Positions 18,032 to 26,762 are shown, counted from the stretch's first letter. The stretch is DNA of 64,000 bases from Phycisphaerales bacterium (GCA_020639075.1 JACKHI010000001.1:3348001-3412000), one strand, 5' to 3'. Notes: generated from the sequence alone by a model not told the origin. Numbers and translations are program-made.

Positions 18032-18406
18032 TCAGGCCGCCTTGGCGGGCGTCTTCGCATGCTCGATCGCGATAGCGACGAGGTTATCGAATGCCACGGG
18101 ATCGGCAATGGCGATCTCGCTGAGCATCTTTCGATTGAGATCGATCATCGCGTGATTCAGACCCGACATGAAGCGGCTGTATGACGTCCCGCGCATCCGG
18201 CAGGCGGCCGTGATTCGCGTGATCCACAGGCGGCGGAAATCGCCCTTGCGGCGGCGTCGATCGCGGAAGGCGTAAACGCCGGCTCGCATGACCGTGTCGC
18301 GTGCGGTGCACAGAAGCTTGCTTCGGGCGCCGTAATAGCCCTTGGCGGCTTTCATGATTCGCTTGACGCGTTTGTGGTGAGCTACGTGGGTTCGCGTGCG
18401 TGGCAT
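18032..18406 (-). CDS. rplT: 50S ribosomal protein L20
   Basis: A 124-residue basic protein that binds 23S rRNA early in 50S assembly. It begins with the family pattern MPRTRTHVAHHKRVKRIMKA (close to the usual MPRVKRGVxARxRHKKVLK), then YYGARSKL, AYRDRR-like AFRDRRRRKGDFRRLWITRI and NRKMLSEIAIxDPxAF. Length is as in other bacteria with a short C-terminal extension (KTPAKAA). It is the last gene of the operon, 47 bases after rpmI. In other bacteria L20 represses its own operon by binding leader mRNA; whether that holds here is inference. Confidence 0.97.
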   Translation of the reverse strand: MPRTRTHVAHHKRVKRIMKAAKGYYGARSKLLCTARDTVMRAGVYAFRDRRRRKGDFRRLWITRITAACRMRGTSYSRFMSGLNHAMIDLNRKMLSEIAIADPVAFDNLVAIAIEHAKTPAKAA

Positions 18407-18453
18407 CGCGTGGACTCCGTCTAGTCGTTAAAAAACCTGCAGGGCATCGGAAC

Positions 18454-18654
18454 TTAGCCGACGCCGAGCATTCGTCGAATTCTGGAAGCGAGCTTGGGAT
18501 TCTCCAGCGAGGAGTGCTTGCGCATTCGCCGGCATCGGTTTCCGTCCTTGCCGCTCATCAAGTGACCTGCGTTGGACTTGTTGTATCGAACCTTGCCTCG
18601 CGCGGAAACCTTGACGCGCTTGAGCAATCCCTTGTGTGTCTTCATTTTCGGCAT
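18454..18654 (-). CDS. rpmI: 50S ribosomal protein L35
   Basis: A 66-residue basic protein, MPKMKTHKGLLKRVKVSARG at the N-terminus, then GKVRYNKSNAGHLMSGKDG, ending RIRRMLGVG, all typical of L35. The ATG at 18654 begins the canonical MPKMKTHK; GGAG lies about eleven bases upstream. It sits between infC and rplT as in most bacteria, with its own promoter in the 243-base gap to infC. Confidence 0.96.
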   Translation of the reverse strand: MPKMKTHKGLLKRVKVSARGKVRYNKSNAGHLMSGKDGNRCRRMRKHSSLENPKLASRIRRMLGVG

Positions 18655-18695
18655 AGCTGTCTGACTCCTCGCCCGTAGGCGCGAAAGAGCCCCGT

Positions 18696-18724
18696 AATCT
18701 AAGCCGGATTCCACACGCTTGCAA
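18696..18724 (-). promoter_or_regulatory. Internal promoter for rpmI-rplT
   Basis: On the minus strand TTGCAA (18719-18724) and TAGATT (18696-18701) are 17 bases apart. The start would be near 18689, leaving a leader of about 35 bases with a small hairpin (CGCC-TAC-GGGCG) before the ribosome-binding site. The 243-base gap after infC fits a separate promoter. Confidence 0.55.
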
Positions 18725-18897
18725 GTCCCGAGCCGACTCTGGTCACGACCACCGACCCCTCAGCCGCAGCGGGATGCCAAATGCGACTGAACGCGAGGCC
18801 TCTTCGCATGCGCAAAGGATGGAATCCCCGCAGAAGCGCCGATAATGACGCGGTTTGGGCTGGATTCCGCTCGAGCAGGCCGACTTACAACGGTTGC

Positions 18898-19587
18898 TCA
18901 GCCGGTCGTCTGCGCCGACTCTGTCGATGCCGCGGATCCGTTTTTCTCGTCGGCAGGCGTCTCGGCCGCCTTCGGATCGGCGGAAGCCTGGGCGGCGCCA
19001 GCCGCCGCGGCCGCCTTGAGGGCCTCGACGTCCACCGGCGGTTTCGGCTTCGGCTTCTGTGTTGGTTTCTTATGGACCGGCGCGGCCTTGATGGGCGCCA
19101 GCATCAGCGTCATTCGGCGTCCCATCGAACGCGCGTGGCGGTCGACCTTCGCGATGTCGGCGAGTTCCTTGACGATATCGTCGAACTGCTCTCTCGCCAG
19201 GTCCTGGCGAAAGCGCTCGCGACCTCGGAAAAGCATCGTGACCTGAACGCGATCTCCGTGTTCGAGGAACTTCCTCGCGCGATTCAGCTTGATCTCGAGA
19301 TCGTGCTCGTCCGTCTTCGGTCGAACGCGGATTTCCTTGATCTTCTGTTCGTGATGCTTTTGCTTCTGCTTTTTGGACAGTTCGTATTTGTGCTTGCCGT
19401 AGTCCATGATCTTGCAGACAGGAGGCCGCTCATTCGGCGACATTTCCACAAGATCCAGACCGACGTCGCGCGCTTGGCGCAGCGCTTCAGCAGTCGGCAC
19501 GATGCCGACCATTCCCCCATCCTGATCGACGAGGCGCACCGGCGAGATGCGAATCTGTTCGTTGGTTCGTAGTCGTATGTTAGCCAA
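18898..19587 (-). CDS. infC: Translation initiation factor IF-3
   Basis: A 229-residue IF-3, which binds the 30S subunit, blocks premature 50S joining and checks the start codon. The N-domain has RTNEQIRISPVRLVDQDG and LDLVEMSPNERPPVCKIMDYG; the C-domain has EIRVRPKTDEHDLEIK, GDRVQVTMLFRGRE and MTLMLAPIK. The start codon is TTG at 19587-19585, with AAAGGAAGG just upstream; no ATG exists in a suitable place. In other bacteria infC often uses a rare start codon as part of autoregulation. After the C-domain there is an extra ~55-residue Lys/Pro/Ala-rich tail (KPTQKPKPKPPVD then AAAAAGAAQ), absent from the 180-residue E. coli protein. Located between thrS and rpmI. Confidence 0.96.
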   Translation of the reverse strand: MANIRLRTNEQIRISPVRLVDQDGGMVGIVPTAEALRQARDVGLDLVEMSPNERPPVCKIMDYGKHKYELSKKQKQKHHEQKIKEIRVRPKTDEHDLEIKLNRARKFLEHGDRVQVTMLFRGRERFRQDLAREQFDDIVKELADIAKVDRHARSMGRRMTLMLAPIKAAPVHKKPTQKPKPKPPVDVEALKAAAAAGAAQASADPKAAETPADEKNGSAASTESAQTTG

Positions 19588-19663
19588 GCACCTTCCTTTC
19601 GAATTCGTCCTTATACCACATGCAACCCTTGGGCCGCGGGATCAGGAGGACGCACCTGCTCCC

Positions 19664-21856
19664 TCATGCCCCCCGCGACTGCGGGACGCTCTCCTGTTTC
19701 AATCGCTCGACAAACGCATCGAGCGGGATATTGCCAAGCGGCTTACCGTCGCGATCGTTCAGGTTGACCATTCGCGACTCGGCTTCCTGTTCGCCGACGA
19801 CGGCGATGTACGGAATCTTCTGGCTTCTCGCGTAGTGTTTCTTCGGGCCGATCCGCTCGGACGAGTCATCCAATTCGACGCGAACGCCTGCAGCCTTCAG
19901 GACGCGCACGACATCGCGTCCGTAATCGACGCTCTTCTCCGAAATCGTCGCCACGTACACCTGCACGGGCGCGAGCCATACGGGAAAGGCCCCTTCGAAA
20001 TGCTCGATGAGAATCCCGATGAAGCGCTCCATGCTGCCGAACGGGGCGCGATGGACCATCACGGGCCGATGCGGCCGGTTGTCCGGACCGATGTATGAAA
20101 GGTCGAATCGTTCGGGGGCATTGTAGTCGGCCTGAACGGTTCCGAGCTGCCAATCACGACCGATGCAGTCCTTCACGACGAAGTCGATCTTCGGGCCGTA
20201 GAACGCGGCTTCGCCGACTTCCTCCGTTGCGGAAAGGCCGGCATTCTTCACTGCCGCGCGAACGGCAGCTTCGGCCTTGGCCCATCCCTCGGGGTTGTCG
20301 ATGAACTTCTTGTCGTTCGGATCGTGCAGACCGACGCGAACGCGAAAGTCGCGCAGGCCCAGTCCATCGAGGACGAAGCGCGTCAGATTCACGCAATTTG
20401 CAAGTTCGTCCTGCAGCTGATCCTGCGTACAGAAAATGTGGGCGTCATCCTGCGTGAAGCCGCGTACGCGCGTGAGCCCCGACACTTCGCCGGATTGCTC
20501 GTAGCGATAGACTGTGCCGAATTCAGCGAGCCGAACGGGCAGATTGCGATAGCTCCGCGGCTCCGAGGCATACACACGAATGTGCAACGGGCAGTTCATC
20601 GGCTTGAGCAGGTAACCGTCCGAGTGTTGCAGCAATTCGCGAATCAGCTGGAGGTTGTGCGCCGTGTGCCCCGGTGCGGCATTCAGCCGCCGACCTTCGG
20701 GCCGCGCCGGATCCGCGGCGATCGAATCGTACAGCTCCGGGTTGACGCGCTTCAATTCCTCGAGCTTGTCGACCACGTATTGCGTGAAGGGATTCTCGGG
20801 ATTCGCCGCATCCTCTTCGTAGATCGCAATCCACAGCTCGTTCAGCACTTTGGCTTCGTCCGACTCGTAGATCGGCGGGTACTGCGCATCGCGGTAATAC
20901 GGGAAGTGCCCGCTCGTGCGGAACAGTTCGAGCTTGCCGATGTTCGGCGTATAGACAGGGTCATACCCCTGCTTGATCAACTCCGCCTTCAGGTATTGCT
21001 CGAGGATGCCTCGTATCGTCGCGCCTTTGGGCTTCCAGAGGACGAGGCCCGTGCCGACCATGGAATCCAACGCGAAGAGCCCGAGTTCCTGGCCGATCTT
21101 GCGATGATCGCGCTTTTTCGCCTCTTCGAGTTGCGTCAGATGCTCCTTTAGTTGCTTCTTGTCGAAGAACGCCGTGCCGTTGACGCGCTGCAGCTGTTTC
21201 TTGTTCGCATCGCCGTGCAGGAACGCGCCGGAAACGCTCGTGACTTTGAAGGCGCCGATCCGCCCCGTATCGGGCACGTGCGTGCCCATGCAGAGATCTT
21301 CCCAGTAAGCGCCGGGCTCGGGCCCTGTCACATAGAACGACAGCGTGTCGCCCTTGGCGCGCTCGGCGTTCTCCACTTTGTACGGGTTGCCTTCGGCACG
21401 GACCTTGGCGAGGCCTTCCTCGCGCGTCATCTCATAGCGCGTGAACGGCCGCTTCTCGTCGACGATTTTCGCCATCTCCGCCTCGATCTTCGGGAAGTCG
21501 TCGGGCGTGAGGCGATGGTCGAGGTCGATGTCGTAGTAAAAGCCGTTCTCGACCGGCGGACCATAGACAAGTTTCGTTTCCGGCCAGAGCTTGCAGATGG
21601 CCTCGGCCATGACATGGGCCGTGCTGTGGCGAACGATCGTCAGGGCGAGCGCATCCCTCGTCGTCAGAATGGACAGGCTGCAATCGCCGTTAAGCGGCGT
21701 GGCCAGATCGAGCGTGGTTTTTCCGTGGCCGTAGTCGGCGACAACGCCGATAGCGGCCTTGGCCAGACCGGGGCCGATCGCGGACGCGACATCCGCACCG
21801 GTCGAACCCGCCGGCATTTGCTTCACGGAACCGTCAGGAAGCGTGACGCGAATCAT
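19664..21856 (-). CDS. thrS: Threonyl-tRNA synthetase with catalytic-domain insertion
   Basis: A class II synthetase of 730 residues, against about 640 in E. coli. Order: TGS domain (residues 1-60), editing domain with HSTAH (H77, H81), then the catalytic core and the anticodon-binding domain (VYVATISEKSVDYG onward). The zinc ligands are C422 in PMNCPLH, H473 in DDAHIF and H602 in VMVHRAP. Between YYRDAQYPP (~residue 328) and YLLKPMNC (~residue 415) there is an extra segment of about 80 residues, helical and charged (DKLEELKRVNPELYD), not found in the E. coli enzyme. First gene of the thrS-infC-rpmI-rplT operon, 76 bases before infC. Confidence 0.97.
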   Translation of the reverse strand: MIRVTLPDGSVKQMPAGSTGADVASAIGPGLAKAAIGVVADYGHGKTTLDLATPLNGDCSLSILTTRDALALTIVRHSTAHVMAEAICKLWPETKLVYGPPVENGFYYDIDLDHRLTPDDFPKIEAEMAKIVDEKRPFTRYEMTREEGLAKVRAEGNPYKVENAERAKGDTLSFYVTGPEPGAYWEDLCMGTHVPDTGRIGAFKVTSVSGAFLHGDANKKQLQRVNGTAFFDKKQLKEHLTQLEEAKKRDHRKIGQELGLFALDSMVGTGLVLWKPKGATIRGILEQYLKAELIKQGYDPVYTPNIGKLELFRTSGHFPYYRDAQYPPIYESDEAKVLNELWIAIYEEDAANPENPFTQYVVDKLEELKRVNPELYDSIAADPARPEGRRLNAAPGHTAHNLQLIRELLQHSDGYLLKPMNCPLHIRVYASEPRSYRNLPVRLAEFGTVYRYEQSGEVSGLTRVRGFTQDDAHIFCTQDQLQDELANCVNLTRFVLDGLGLRDFRVRVGLHDPNDKKFIDNPEGWAKAEAAVRAAVKNAGLSATEEVGEAAFYGPKIDFVVKDCIGRDWQLGTVQADYNAPERFDLSYIGPDNRPHRPVMVHRAPFGSMERFIGILIEHFEGAFPVWLAPVQVYVATISEKSVDYGRDVVRVLKAAGVRVELDDSSERIGPKKHYARSQKIPYIAVVGEQEAESRMVNLNDRDGKPLGNIPLDAFVERLKQESVPQSRGA

Positions 21857-22026
21857 GAAAATAATGAGTTGGCTCGGACGACGAGCGGACAGTAGCGCAT
21901 GACAGAATGCATTTGGACCATCACAAAAGTATCGGTGCGAACACCGCTGGGTATTAGCTCAGGCTCGCCGCCGAGCGCAGCCGACGGCGCCCACTGACTC
22001 GAAGAGCCCGGCCTCAAGCCCACACG

Positions 22027-22054
22027 ATCATAACAACTGCGTGCTTCGGGTCAA
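22027..22054 (-). promoter_or_regulatory. Promoter of the thrS operon
   Basis: On the minus strand TTGACC (22049-22054) and TATGAT (22027-22032) are 16 bases apart. The start would be near 22020, giving a leader of about 165 bases that can fold a GC-rich hairpin (GCCGTCG paired with TGGCGGC-like). No T-box was recognised in it. Confidence 0.65.
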
Positions 22055-22109
22055 GAAATCGGCCGCTTGTGAGGGGGCGATTCGCGAGGGCATTCAACAA
22101 AAAGTTCGC

Positions 22110-23135
22110 TCACGGAGCGATGATGTATGGATTCCCGACGATGCCGAACGCCGTGATCGTATCCGCCCAGGCGCCGGCGCCGCCGCCGGTGGGCGTGTAG
22201 GCCGTCCCTTGAGGCAGCCACTTGTTCGGATTCGACGACTCCAAGTCGCCCAAGGTCTCGGCATGACCATCGTGGAAACCGAAATTGGCCTTGAAGGCAT
22301 TCCCCGGCGCCCCCGGATTCGGATCGGCCGTCGCGTGCCGATAGGCGTAGAAGCGGCCGTCAACATCGCCGGCGGGGCCAGATGCCGCCCACGTCCGATC
22401 CCAAGACCGGCTGAGGATCGACTGGGCCCCCGAGTCGGAGAACGCCCCGCCGAATCCGGCATCGGCCGTCAAGTCGAAGTCAGGCGCGATCGACACGGTC
22501 GAAAAACGAGCGCCATCGCCGACGAAGATCTTGTTCGACGGACTGCCGATTCGATTCACGCTGGGCCGCCAGTTCCTCGGAAGCGCCTCGTTATGCGCCG
22601 GTGCGATAGCGTTCGACGGGGCCGTGCCCGCGAAACTGGCACCGACATAGAGCTGGTACCGACATGTGTTGTAGCTGACCATGATGCCGGCGGTTACCGG
22701 CGGACCCGCGAATCGCGTGGCGACGAATTTGTTGGAAGGACACGTGAACAACGACAGGCCTCGAAGCTCGTTGAATCGCTTGATGAGACCGTCCTGATCC
22801 CCCTGAGCGACGGTCGTCAGGCCGTAGTTCAACATGTCCGCCATCGGACCCATGAAATCCCAGTTCTGAACCGCCGATCCGAAGCCGACGGCCTTGCCGG
22901 CCAGATATGCGCCGGAGCCGGCGGGCGAGCCGATGATCCAGTCATCGTTGTCGATGCCGTATTGGATGTTCGCGGCGGACTGCTCGCGCAGATTCGCAAG
23001 GCACTTGACGCGTTGCCCCGTGCGTCGCGCGCCGCTGAGCGCCGGCAATAGGACTGAAATCAAAAGCGCAATGATCGATATCACGACCAGCAACTCGATC
23101 AACGTAAATCCGTGTTTTCGCGAACGAATAAACAT
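22110..23135 (-). CDS. Prepilin-type protein (pseudopilin), 341 aa
   Basis: An exported protein with a type IV prepilin/type II secretion pseudopilin N-terminus: basic MFIRSRKHG, then the cleavage site G|FTLIELLVV and a hydrophobic helix to about residue 30. The glycine before Phe and Glu at +5 are those needed for prepilin peptidase. The C-terminal domain includes the H-X9-DGH signature FGFHDGHAETL seen in large planctomycete pseudopilins. The gene directly follows, 11 bases downstream, a gene for a small membrane-anchored cysteine protein (23147-23560), so the two are probably cotranscribed. Function (secretion, matrix assembly) unknown. Confidence 0.85.
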   Translation of the reverse strand: MFIRSRKHGFTLIELLVVISIIALLISVLLPALSGARRTGQRVKCLANLREQSAANIQYGIDNDDWIIGSPAGSGAYLAGKAVGFGSAVQNWDFMGPMADMLNYGLTTVAQGDQDGLIKRFNELRGLSLFTCPSNKFVATRFAGPPVTAGIMVSYNTCRYQLYVGASFAGTAPSNAIAPAHNEALPRNWRPSVNRIGSPSNKIFVGDGARFSTVSIAPDFDLTADAGFGGAFSDSGAQSILSRSWDRTWAASGPAGDVDGRFYAYRHATADPNPGAPGNAFKANFGFHDGHAETLGDLESSNPNKWLPQGTAYTPTGGGAGAWADTITAFGIVGNPYIIAP

Positions 23136-23146
23136 GATTCAGTTCC

Positions 23147-23560
23147 TTATTGGCCCGCCGCGCGTTTTGCGGCGTCCATCAACTCCTGGGGCGGTCTCGG
23201 ATTGTGACCGACAACATCATGTCCACAGTCCGGACAGACCGTCTCGGCATCGGGATCGAACAGACTCTTCAATAATACAGGCGTCGGATCGAGCTTCGCC
23301 TTCCACTCGCCGTTCTCATCTTTTGTCCAGAAACACAACTCGGCGTGATATCCCGTGTTGGCTTTCGAATGCGGCGAATAGATTGGTTCGGATTCACCGA
23401 TCTGGATCGTGTGCTCGAACGGCTTCCCTGTCTTTGCGCAGATAAAGATGCGCTCCCGAGACCTGCGAACCGGTTCCGTATCACGAAAATTCCGCCAGAT
23501 CAGCACACCCGAAATGATGAATGCGGTTGCTGCAATACCGATGAGGACCTTCTGACGCAT
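23147..23560 (-). CDS. Small membrane-anchored zinc-ribbon-like protein
   Basis: A 137-residue protein. Residues 1-25 are a single hydrophobic anchor (MRQKVLIGIAATAFIISGVL); the rest should face the periplasm or outside. Cys residues occur as IFICAKTGK and the pair VCPDCGHD near the C-terminus, as in zinc ribbons. It is followed after 11 bases by a pseudopilin gene, a layout mirrored at 43053-44352. The ATG at 23560 is preferred over an upstream in-frame start because the anchor then begins properly. No enzymatic motif. Confidence 0.7.
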   Translation of the reverse strand: MRQKVLIGIAATAFIISGVLIWRNFRDTEPVRRSRERIFICAKTGKPFEHTIQIGESEPIYSPHSKANTGYHAELCFWTKDENGEWKAKLDPTPVLLKSLFDPDAETVCPDCGHDVVGHNPRPPQELMDAAKRAAGQ

Positions 23561-23920
23561 AACCGATCCGCCGGTTGCTGAGGCGGCTCCATCCACGACG
23601 AGTGCTGTGCGACGCCTGACAGCTGCCCGACGCCGCACACTCTATTAGTGTCCCGGCGTTGGCCTTCAGTTGCAACCCAAACGTGTCAGGAATGTGAAAC
23701 GAAAACGGTCCTCATGTCGTGCGGCGTTCGCTCTGCGCGCGGACGGACGCTCATTGAGCTCCCATGGGGTTCGCGAAGATGCTCGCGAAGGCACAACGAT
23801 ACTCGGAGAGGCGAGTTGACCAGTTGGGAGGGATATGGCCCGACATGAACATTCTCGGACGTGGGGCAAGCGTTGCCCAGCCGCGGCTCGAGAATTCGCG
23901 CGGGCGATTCGGGCGACGCC
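23561..23920. other. Intergenic stretch without recognised content
   Basis: Spacer between the zinc-ribbon gene and the amidase gene, both on the minus strand. It contains a minor inverted repeat (TTCGCGAA-GATGC-TCGCGAA) near 23769-23790. No clear promoter or RNA gene. Confidence 0.4.
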
Positions 23921-24661
23921 CTAGCGTGCCGACGAAGTCAGTCGCGGTCCGTCAATTCGTTGAATGACGGAGGCCAACGAGAAGTTTCGCCCCGGACAGG
24001 CTGTCTTTCCCGTAATTCCGCCATGCGTAAGGATTTGCGATTGCGGGATTCCGCATTCCGACATCAGGAATTTCACGAGCCGTGCCACGGAATCGAGCTG
24101 CTTCGGCGTGGGTTGTCCCGTCTGGAAGTCGCCGATCAGACAGATGCCGATACCGTGCTCGTTGTAGTGGTTGCCTGGCGTCTTGCAATGGGCGCCGTGC
24201 ATCTGGGACTTCCAGCGCTGGCCGACGAAGACCTCGCCATCGCCGTAGCCGATCCCGTTACCCACAACGAAGTGATAGCCGAGTTCATCCCAGCCGCGAA
24301 CGTTCATGTGATAATCGCGCATTCCCTGCGGCGTGGACTTGGGGCTCGCAGAGTGATGAATCACGATCGAGTCCCAGCGTCGGGCGATTCCGCCAGCCGG
24401 AGTCCAGCCGGCGTCGCCTCGCCCCGAAACGGGCGGACTCGTTCGTCGCGGCGTGACGGGCGGTTGCCATCGTGGCGCCATGGGGCGTTGCGTGTATCGA
24501 TGTGTCGGCCGCGGCGGCAGATTGCGCACAGGCGTCGGTCGATCGCCGGCATAGTAACCCAGGTCCGCCACTTTCGAGTGCCGATCCGTAGAACAGCCCG
24601 CCCCCGCGCTCAGGAACAAGGCAAAAACCACAACTGCAAGAATCTTCCCCTTCGGCGACAC
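23921..24661 (-). CDS. N-acetylmuramoyl-L-alanine amidase lipoprotein (amidase_2/PGRP)
   Basis: A 246-residue lipid-anchored peptidoglycan amidase. The GTG at 24661 is chosen: GGGAG lies seven bases upstream and the protein starts as a lipoprotein signal peptide (KILAVVVFALFLSAGAGC) with lipobox AGAGC. A Pro/Arg-rich linker (PRPTHRYTQRPMAPRW) leads to the amidase_2 domain: IVIHHSASPK with the first zinc His, YHFVVGNGIGYGDG, and the later H and Cys zinc ligands in LTHGGITGKTACPGRNF. Members of the family cut the bond between muramic acid and L-alanine of peptidoglycan in a zinc-dependent way. The gene lies 111 bases after the predicted aminopeptidase, and both encode lipoproteins. Confidence 0.88.
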   Translation of the reverse strand: MSPKGKILAVVVFALFLSAGAGCSTDRHSKVADLGYYAGDRPTPVRNLPPRPTHRYTQRPMAPRWQPPVTPRRTSPPVSGRGDAGWTPAGGIARRWDSIVIHHSASPKSTPQGMRDYHMNVRGWDELGYHFVVGNGIGYGDGEVFVGQRWKSQMHGAHCKTPGNHYNEHGIGICLIGDFQTGQPTPKQLDSVARLVKFLMSECGIPQSQILTHGGITGKTACPGRNFSLASVIQRIDGPRLTSSAR

Positions 24662-24772
24662 AGGCGTGCTCCCACTATTAGACACCCGACTCCTAGTACT
24701 GAGATTCCCCCTCAGACTAAGCATGCATCGGAACCGGGCAACGATGGGGTAAGTTGAAATATGACGCACGTT

Positions 24773-25837
24773 CTATGTTCGCTCCGCAAGCCAGTTTTGC
24801 AAGTACTCTCGGCTGTTCGTCTCGTTAGCGGCCTCTTGCAGCACCGAAATCAGTTGTGGAAAATCCCGACCTACGGCCTCGAACACGGCCTCATAGACAT
24901 CCAGACCACTCTGATATCGGACGCCCGAGAGAATCGTGGCATTGTCCAACGTCGGGTTCGCGGAGAACGCCCATTCGTCCGGGAGATTCAGCCGAGGCTG
25001 AAACTCGCTCGTGAACAGCTGGCCAAGTTCCGAGAAAAGATCTTCTCGTTCGATCAGGATTTGGTCGTGCGTCTTGCCATCGGCCGCGGCGGCGTCATAG
25101 AACGCCTGTGCCCGATCGTGCAGCGTGACCACGTATTCATCCAGGATTTCCTTGTCAGCCCATCGCAGCCTTGCCCGATTCGTTGCATCGGACGAGTCGC
25201 CGAAGCGGGAGGCGAACCAGGATTCCGCCGCGGCCCGACCGACAAACGTGGCCATCGACTCGCTGAAGTCCGCATCGTTGAACTTGAAGACAGTTGAATG
25301 GGTCATTTCGTGCATCAGCAGTTCGGCGAAGTCCGACAAGTCCATTCTCAAGTTCGATTGTCGAACCGGGTCCGGGAACAGACCCAGCGTCGAAAATCCA
25401 TCGGCTCGGGCGTAGAGCACATCCCATCCGGCTTCGCGGAGCGCCAGCGCCTCCTGCCGCCCCATCTCCTCGTCGAAGAAGCCCTTCGCCGGCGTGAACC
25501 CGAAGATCGGAAAGAACCACACATAGGGTTCGAGCCGATCCTGGGCGCTCGCAGCCAATACATACGCTGCCGGCGTCGATCCGTTCGGATCGAAAACGGT
25601 ATACGCATCCCCCGGCGTCAATCCGATCACATCAATGGCGTATTGCCGAATGTCCGACACGTATGCGAGCTTCGATCGCTCATCGTCGGTCAATGCCGGG
25701 TCATTGACCGCCTGGTCTATCGGAACAATTCGATTCAACGACGCCAGTTGCCCGTCGATGAGATGGGCAAGGTACGGATCGCAGCCTGCGATCAGCGGCG
25801 CCACGAAGACGATCAAAAGCGTCCATCGGCGATGCAT
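24773..25837 (-). CDS. Predicted aminopeptidase lipoprotein (COG4324-like)
   Basis: A 354-residue lipoprotein: signal peptide MHRRWTLLIVFVAPLIAGC with lipobox IAGC at residues 16-19. The metalloprotease motif HEMTHSTVF (HExxH) is near residue 180, followed by the downstream FSESMATFVGRAAAE with the third zinc ligand Glu. The overall layout, including GAYKGFFDE-like AKGFFDEEMGRQEA before the motif, fits the predicted aminopeptidase family COG4324. The ATG at 25837 is chosen to fit the lipoprotein signal; the ORF to 25960 lacks one. Substrate unknown; acting outside the cytoplasmic membrane. Confidence 0.82.
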   Translation of the reverse strand: MHRRWTLLIVFVAPLIAGCDPYLAHLIDGQLASLNRIVPIDQAVNDPALTDDERSKLAYVSDIRQYAIDVIGLTPGDAYTVFDPNGSTPAAYVLAASAQDRLEPYVWFFPIFGFTPAKGFFDEEMGRQEALALREAGWDVLYARADGFSTLGLFPDPVRQSNLRMDLSDFAELLMHEMTHSTVFKFNDADFSESMATFVGRAAAESWFASRFGDSSDATNRARLRWADKEILDEYVVTLHDRAQAFYDAAAADGKTHDQILIEREDLFSELGQLFTSEFQPRLNLPDEWAFSANPTLDNATILSGVRYQSGLDVYEAVFEAVGRDFPQLISVLQEAANETNSREYLQNWLAERT

Positions 25838-25973
25838 GCGTGATTGAACTCCGGCGAGGAATGTTCGCACGATTCTATCGATCGAGCAGGTGTATTTCAC
25901 GGAGTCGCGAACCGCGATGAGTGACGCGTACGGACTATCGCCAACTACCCGCATCGACACATTGGGGAGCAGA

Positions 25974-26762
25974 TCACCAGAATTGCCACTCGTTCGTTCC
26001 GTTGAAGGACGCCCAGACGACGTAGGCGTAGAGAACGAGATTCGTGACGCCGTGCGTCACGAACAGGCACATCAGGCTCTTGCGCCAGCAGAACACGGCA
26101 TTGAAGAGCATCCAGCAGAGGATGCTGACGCCCCAGTTCGCCGGATGCTGCACGACGGACAGCAGCGACGTGCCGAGAAATGAGACGAGCGTGAATTTGC
26201 CGAGCGGCACCTCGTCGAAGCGATCCCATTTGATGAAGGCCCGAAGCAGGAATCCTCGCCAGAACAGCTCCTCGACGACCGGTACGATCAGGACAGCCCG
26301 CGAGATCTTCATGACGACATGGGCCCAGAAGCCGGCGCCGTGGTAGATGGCGGCGACGTCTTTCATTTCAACAGGCTTGAGGTTCACGAACGGCGGCGAG
26401 CCTGAGAACCCCAATGAACCGCCGAGCGAGGCGTCGCCGACGGCGACGCGTTCGAGCCAATGCTGACCGGCGACCCACATCCAGGCGGCGAACACGCCGA
26501 CGGGGATCGCGACCCACAAGTCCGCCCGGCCCAGCCGGGGCCAGTGGTTGCGAAACAGCCATGTCACCCACGTCGCGGCCGCGATATGAAGCGTGATCGC
26601 AATCTGGTTCCAGGGCGTCTCGGCCGGGGCCATGTCGGCGAAGAGCATCAGCACCAGATAGGCCATCATCGGGCCCATCAGGGGGAGGCGCGGTTCGGCG
26701 GCGACGGCGCGGGAGACCCATTCGGGTTCGCGGGATACAGAAGGTTGAATGTCGTCGGTCAT
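25974..26762 (-). CDS. CAAX/CPBP-family intramembrane protease, PEP-CTERM-associated type
   Basis: A 262-residue polytopic membrane protein with about seven hydrophobic segments. The glutamic-type intramembrane protease motif EELFWRGFLLRAF is near residue 165, with a downstream His-rich FVTHGVTNLVLYAYV. The final residues NGTNEWQFW and the general layout resemble the pepcterm CAAX prenyl protease-related family found in genomes with exosortase (TIGR03008, from memory). The window also contains one PEP-CTERM protein (8367-9215). Two ATGs (26795, 26762) are possible; the second begins right before a hydrophilic N-terminus and is chosen. No clear ribosome-binding site. Confidence 0.78.
   Translation of the reverse strand: MTDDIQPSVSREPEWVSRAVAAEPRLPLMGPMMAYLVLMLFADMAPAETPWNQIAITLHIAAATWVTWLFRNHWPRLGRADLWVAIPVGVFAAWMWVAGQHWLERVAVGDASLGGSLGFSGSPPFVNLKPVEMKDVAAIYHGAGFWAHVVMKISRAVLIVPVVEELFWRGFLLRAFIKWDRFDEVPLGKFTLVSFLGTSLLSVVQHPANWGVSILCWMLFNAVFCWRKSLMCLFVTHGVTNLVLYAYVVWASFNGTNEWQFW

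Noticed and set aside
20324..21151. Plus-strand open frame within thrS.
   Set aside because: Antisense to a certain tRNA synthetase; composition typical of GC-rich shadows.
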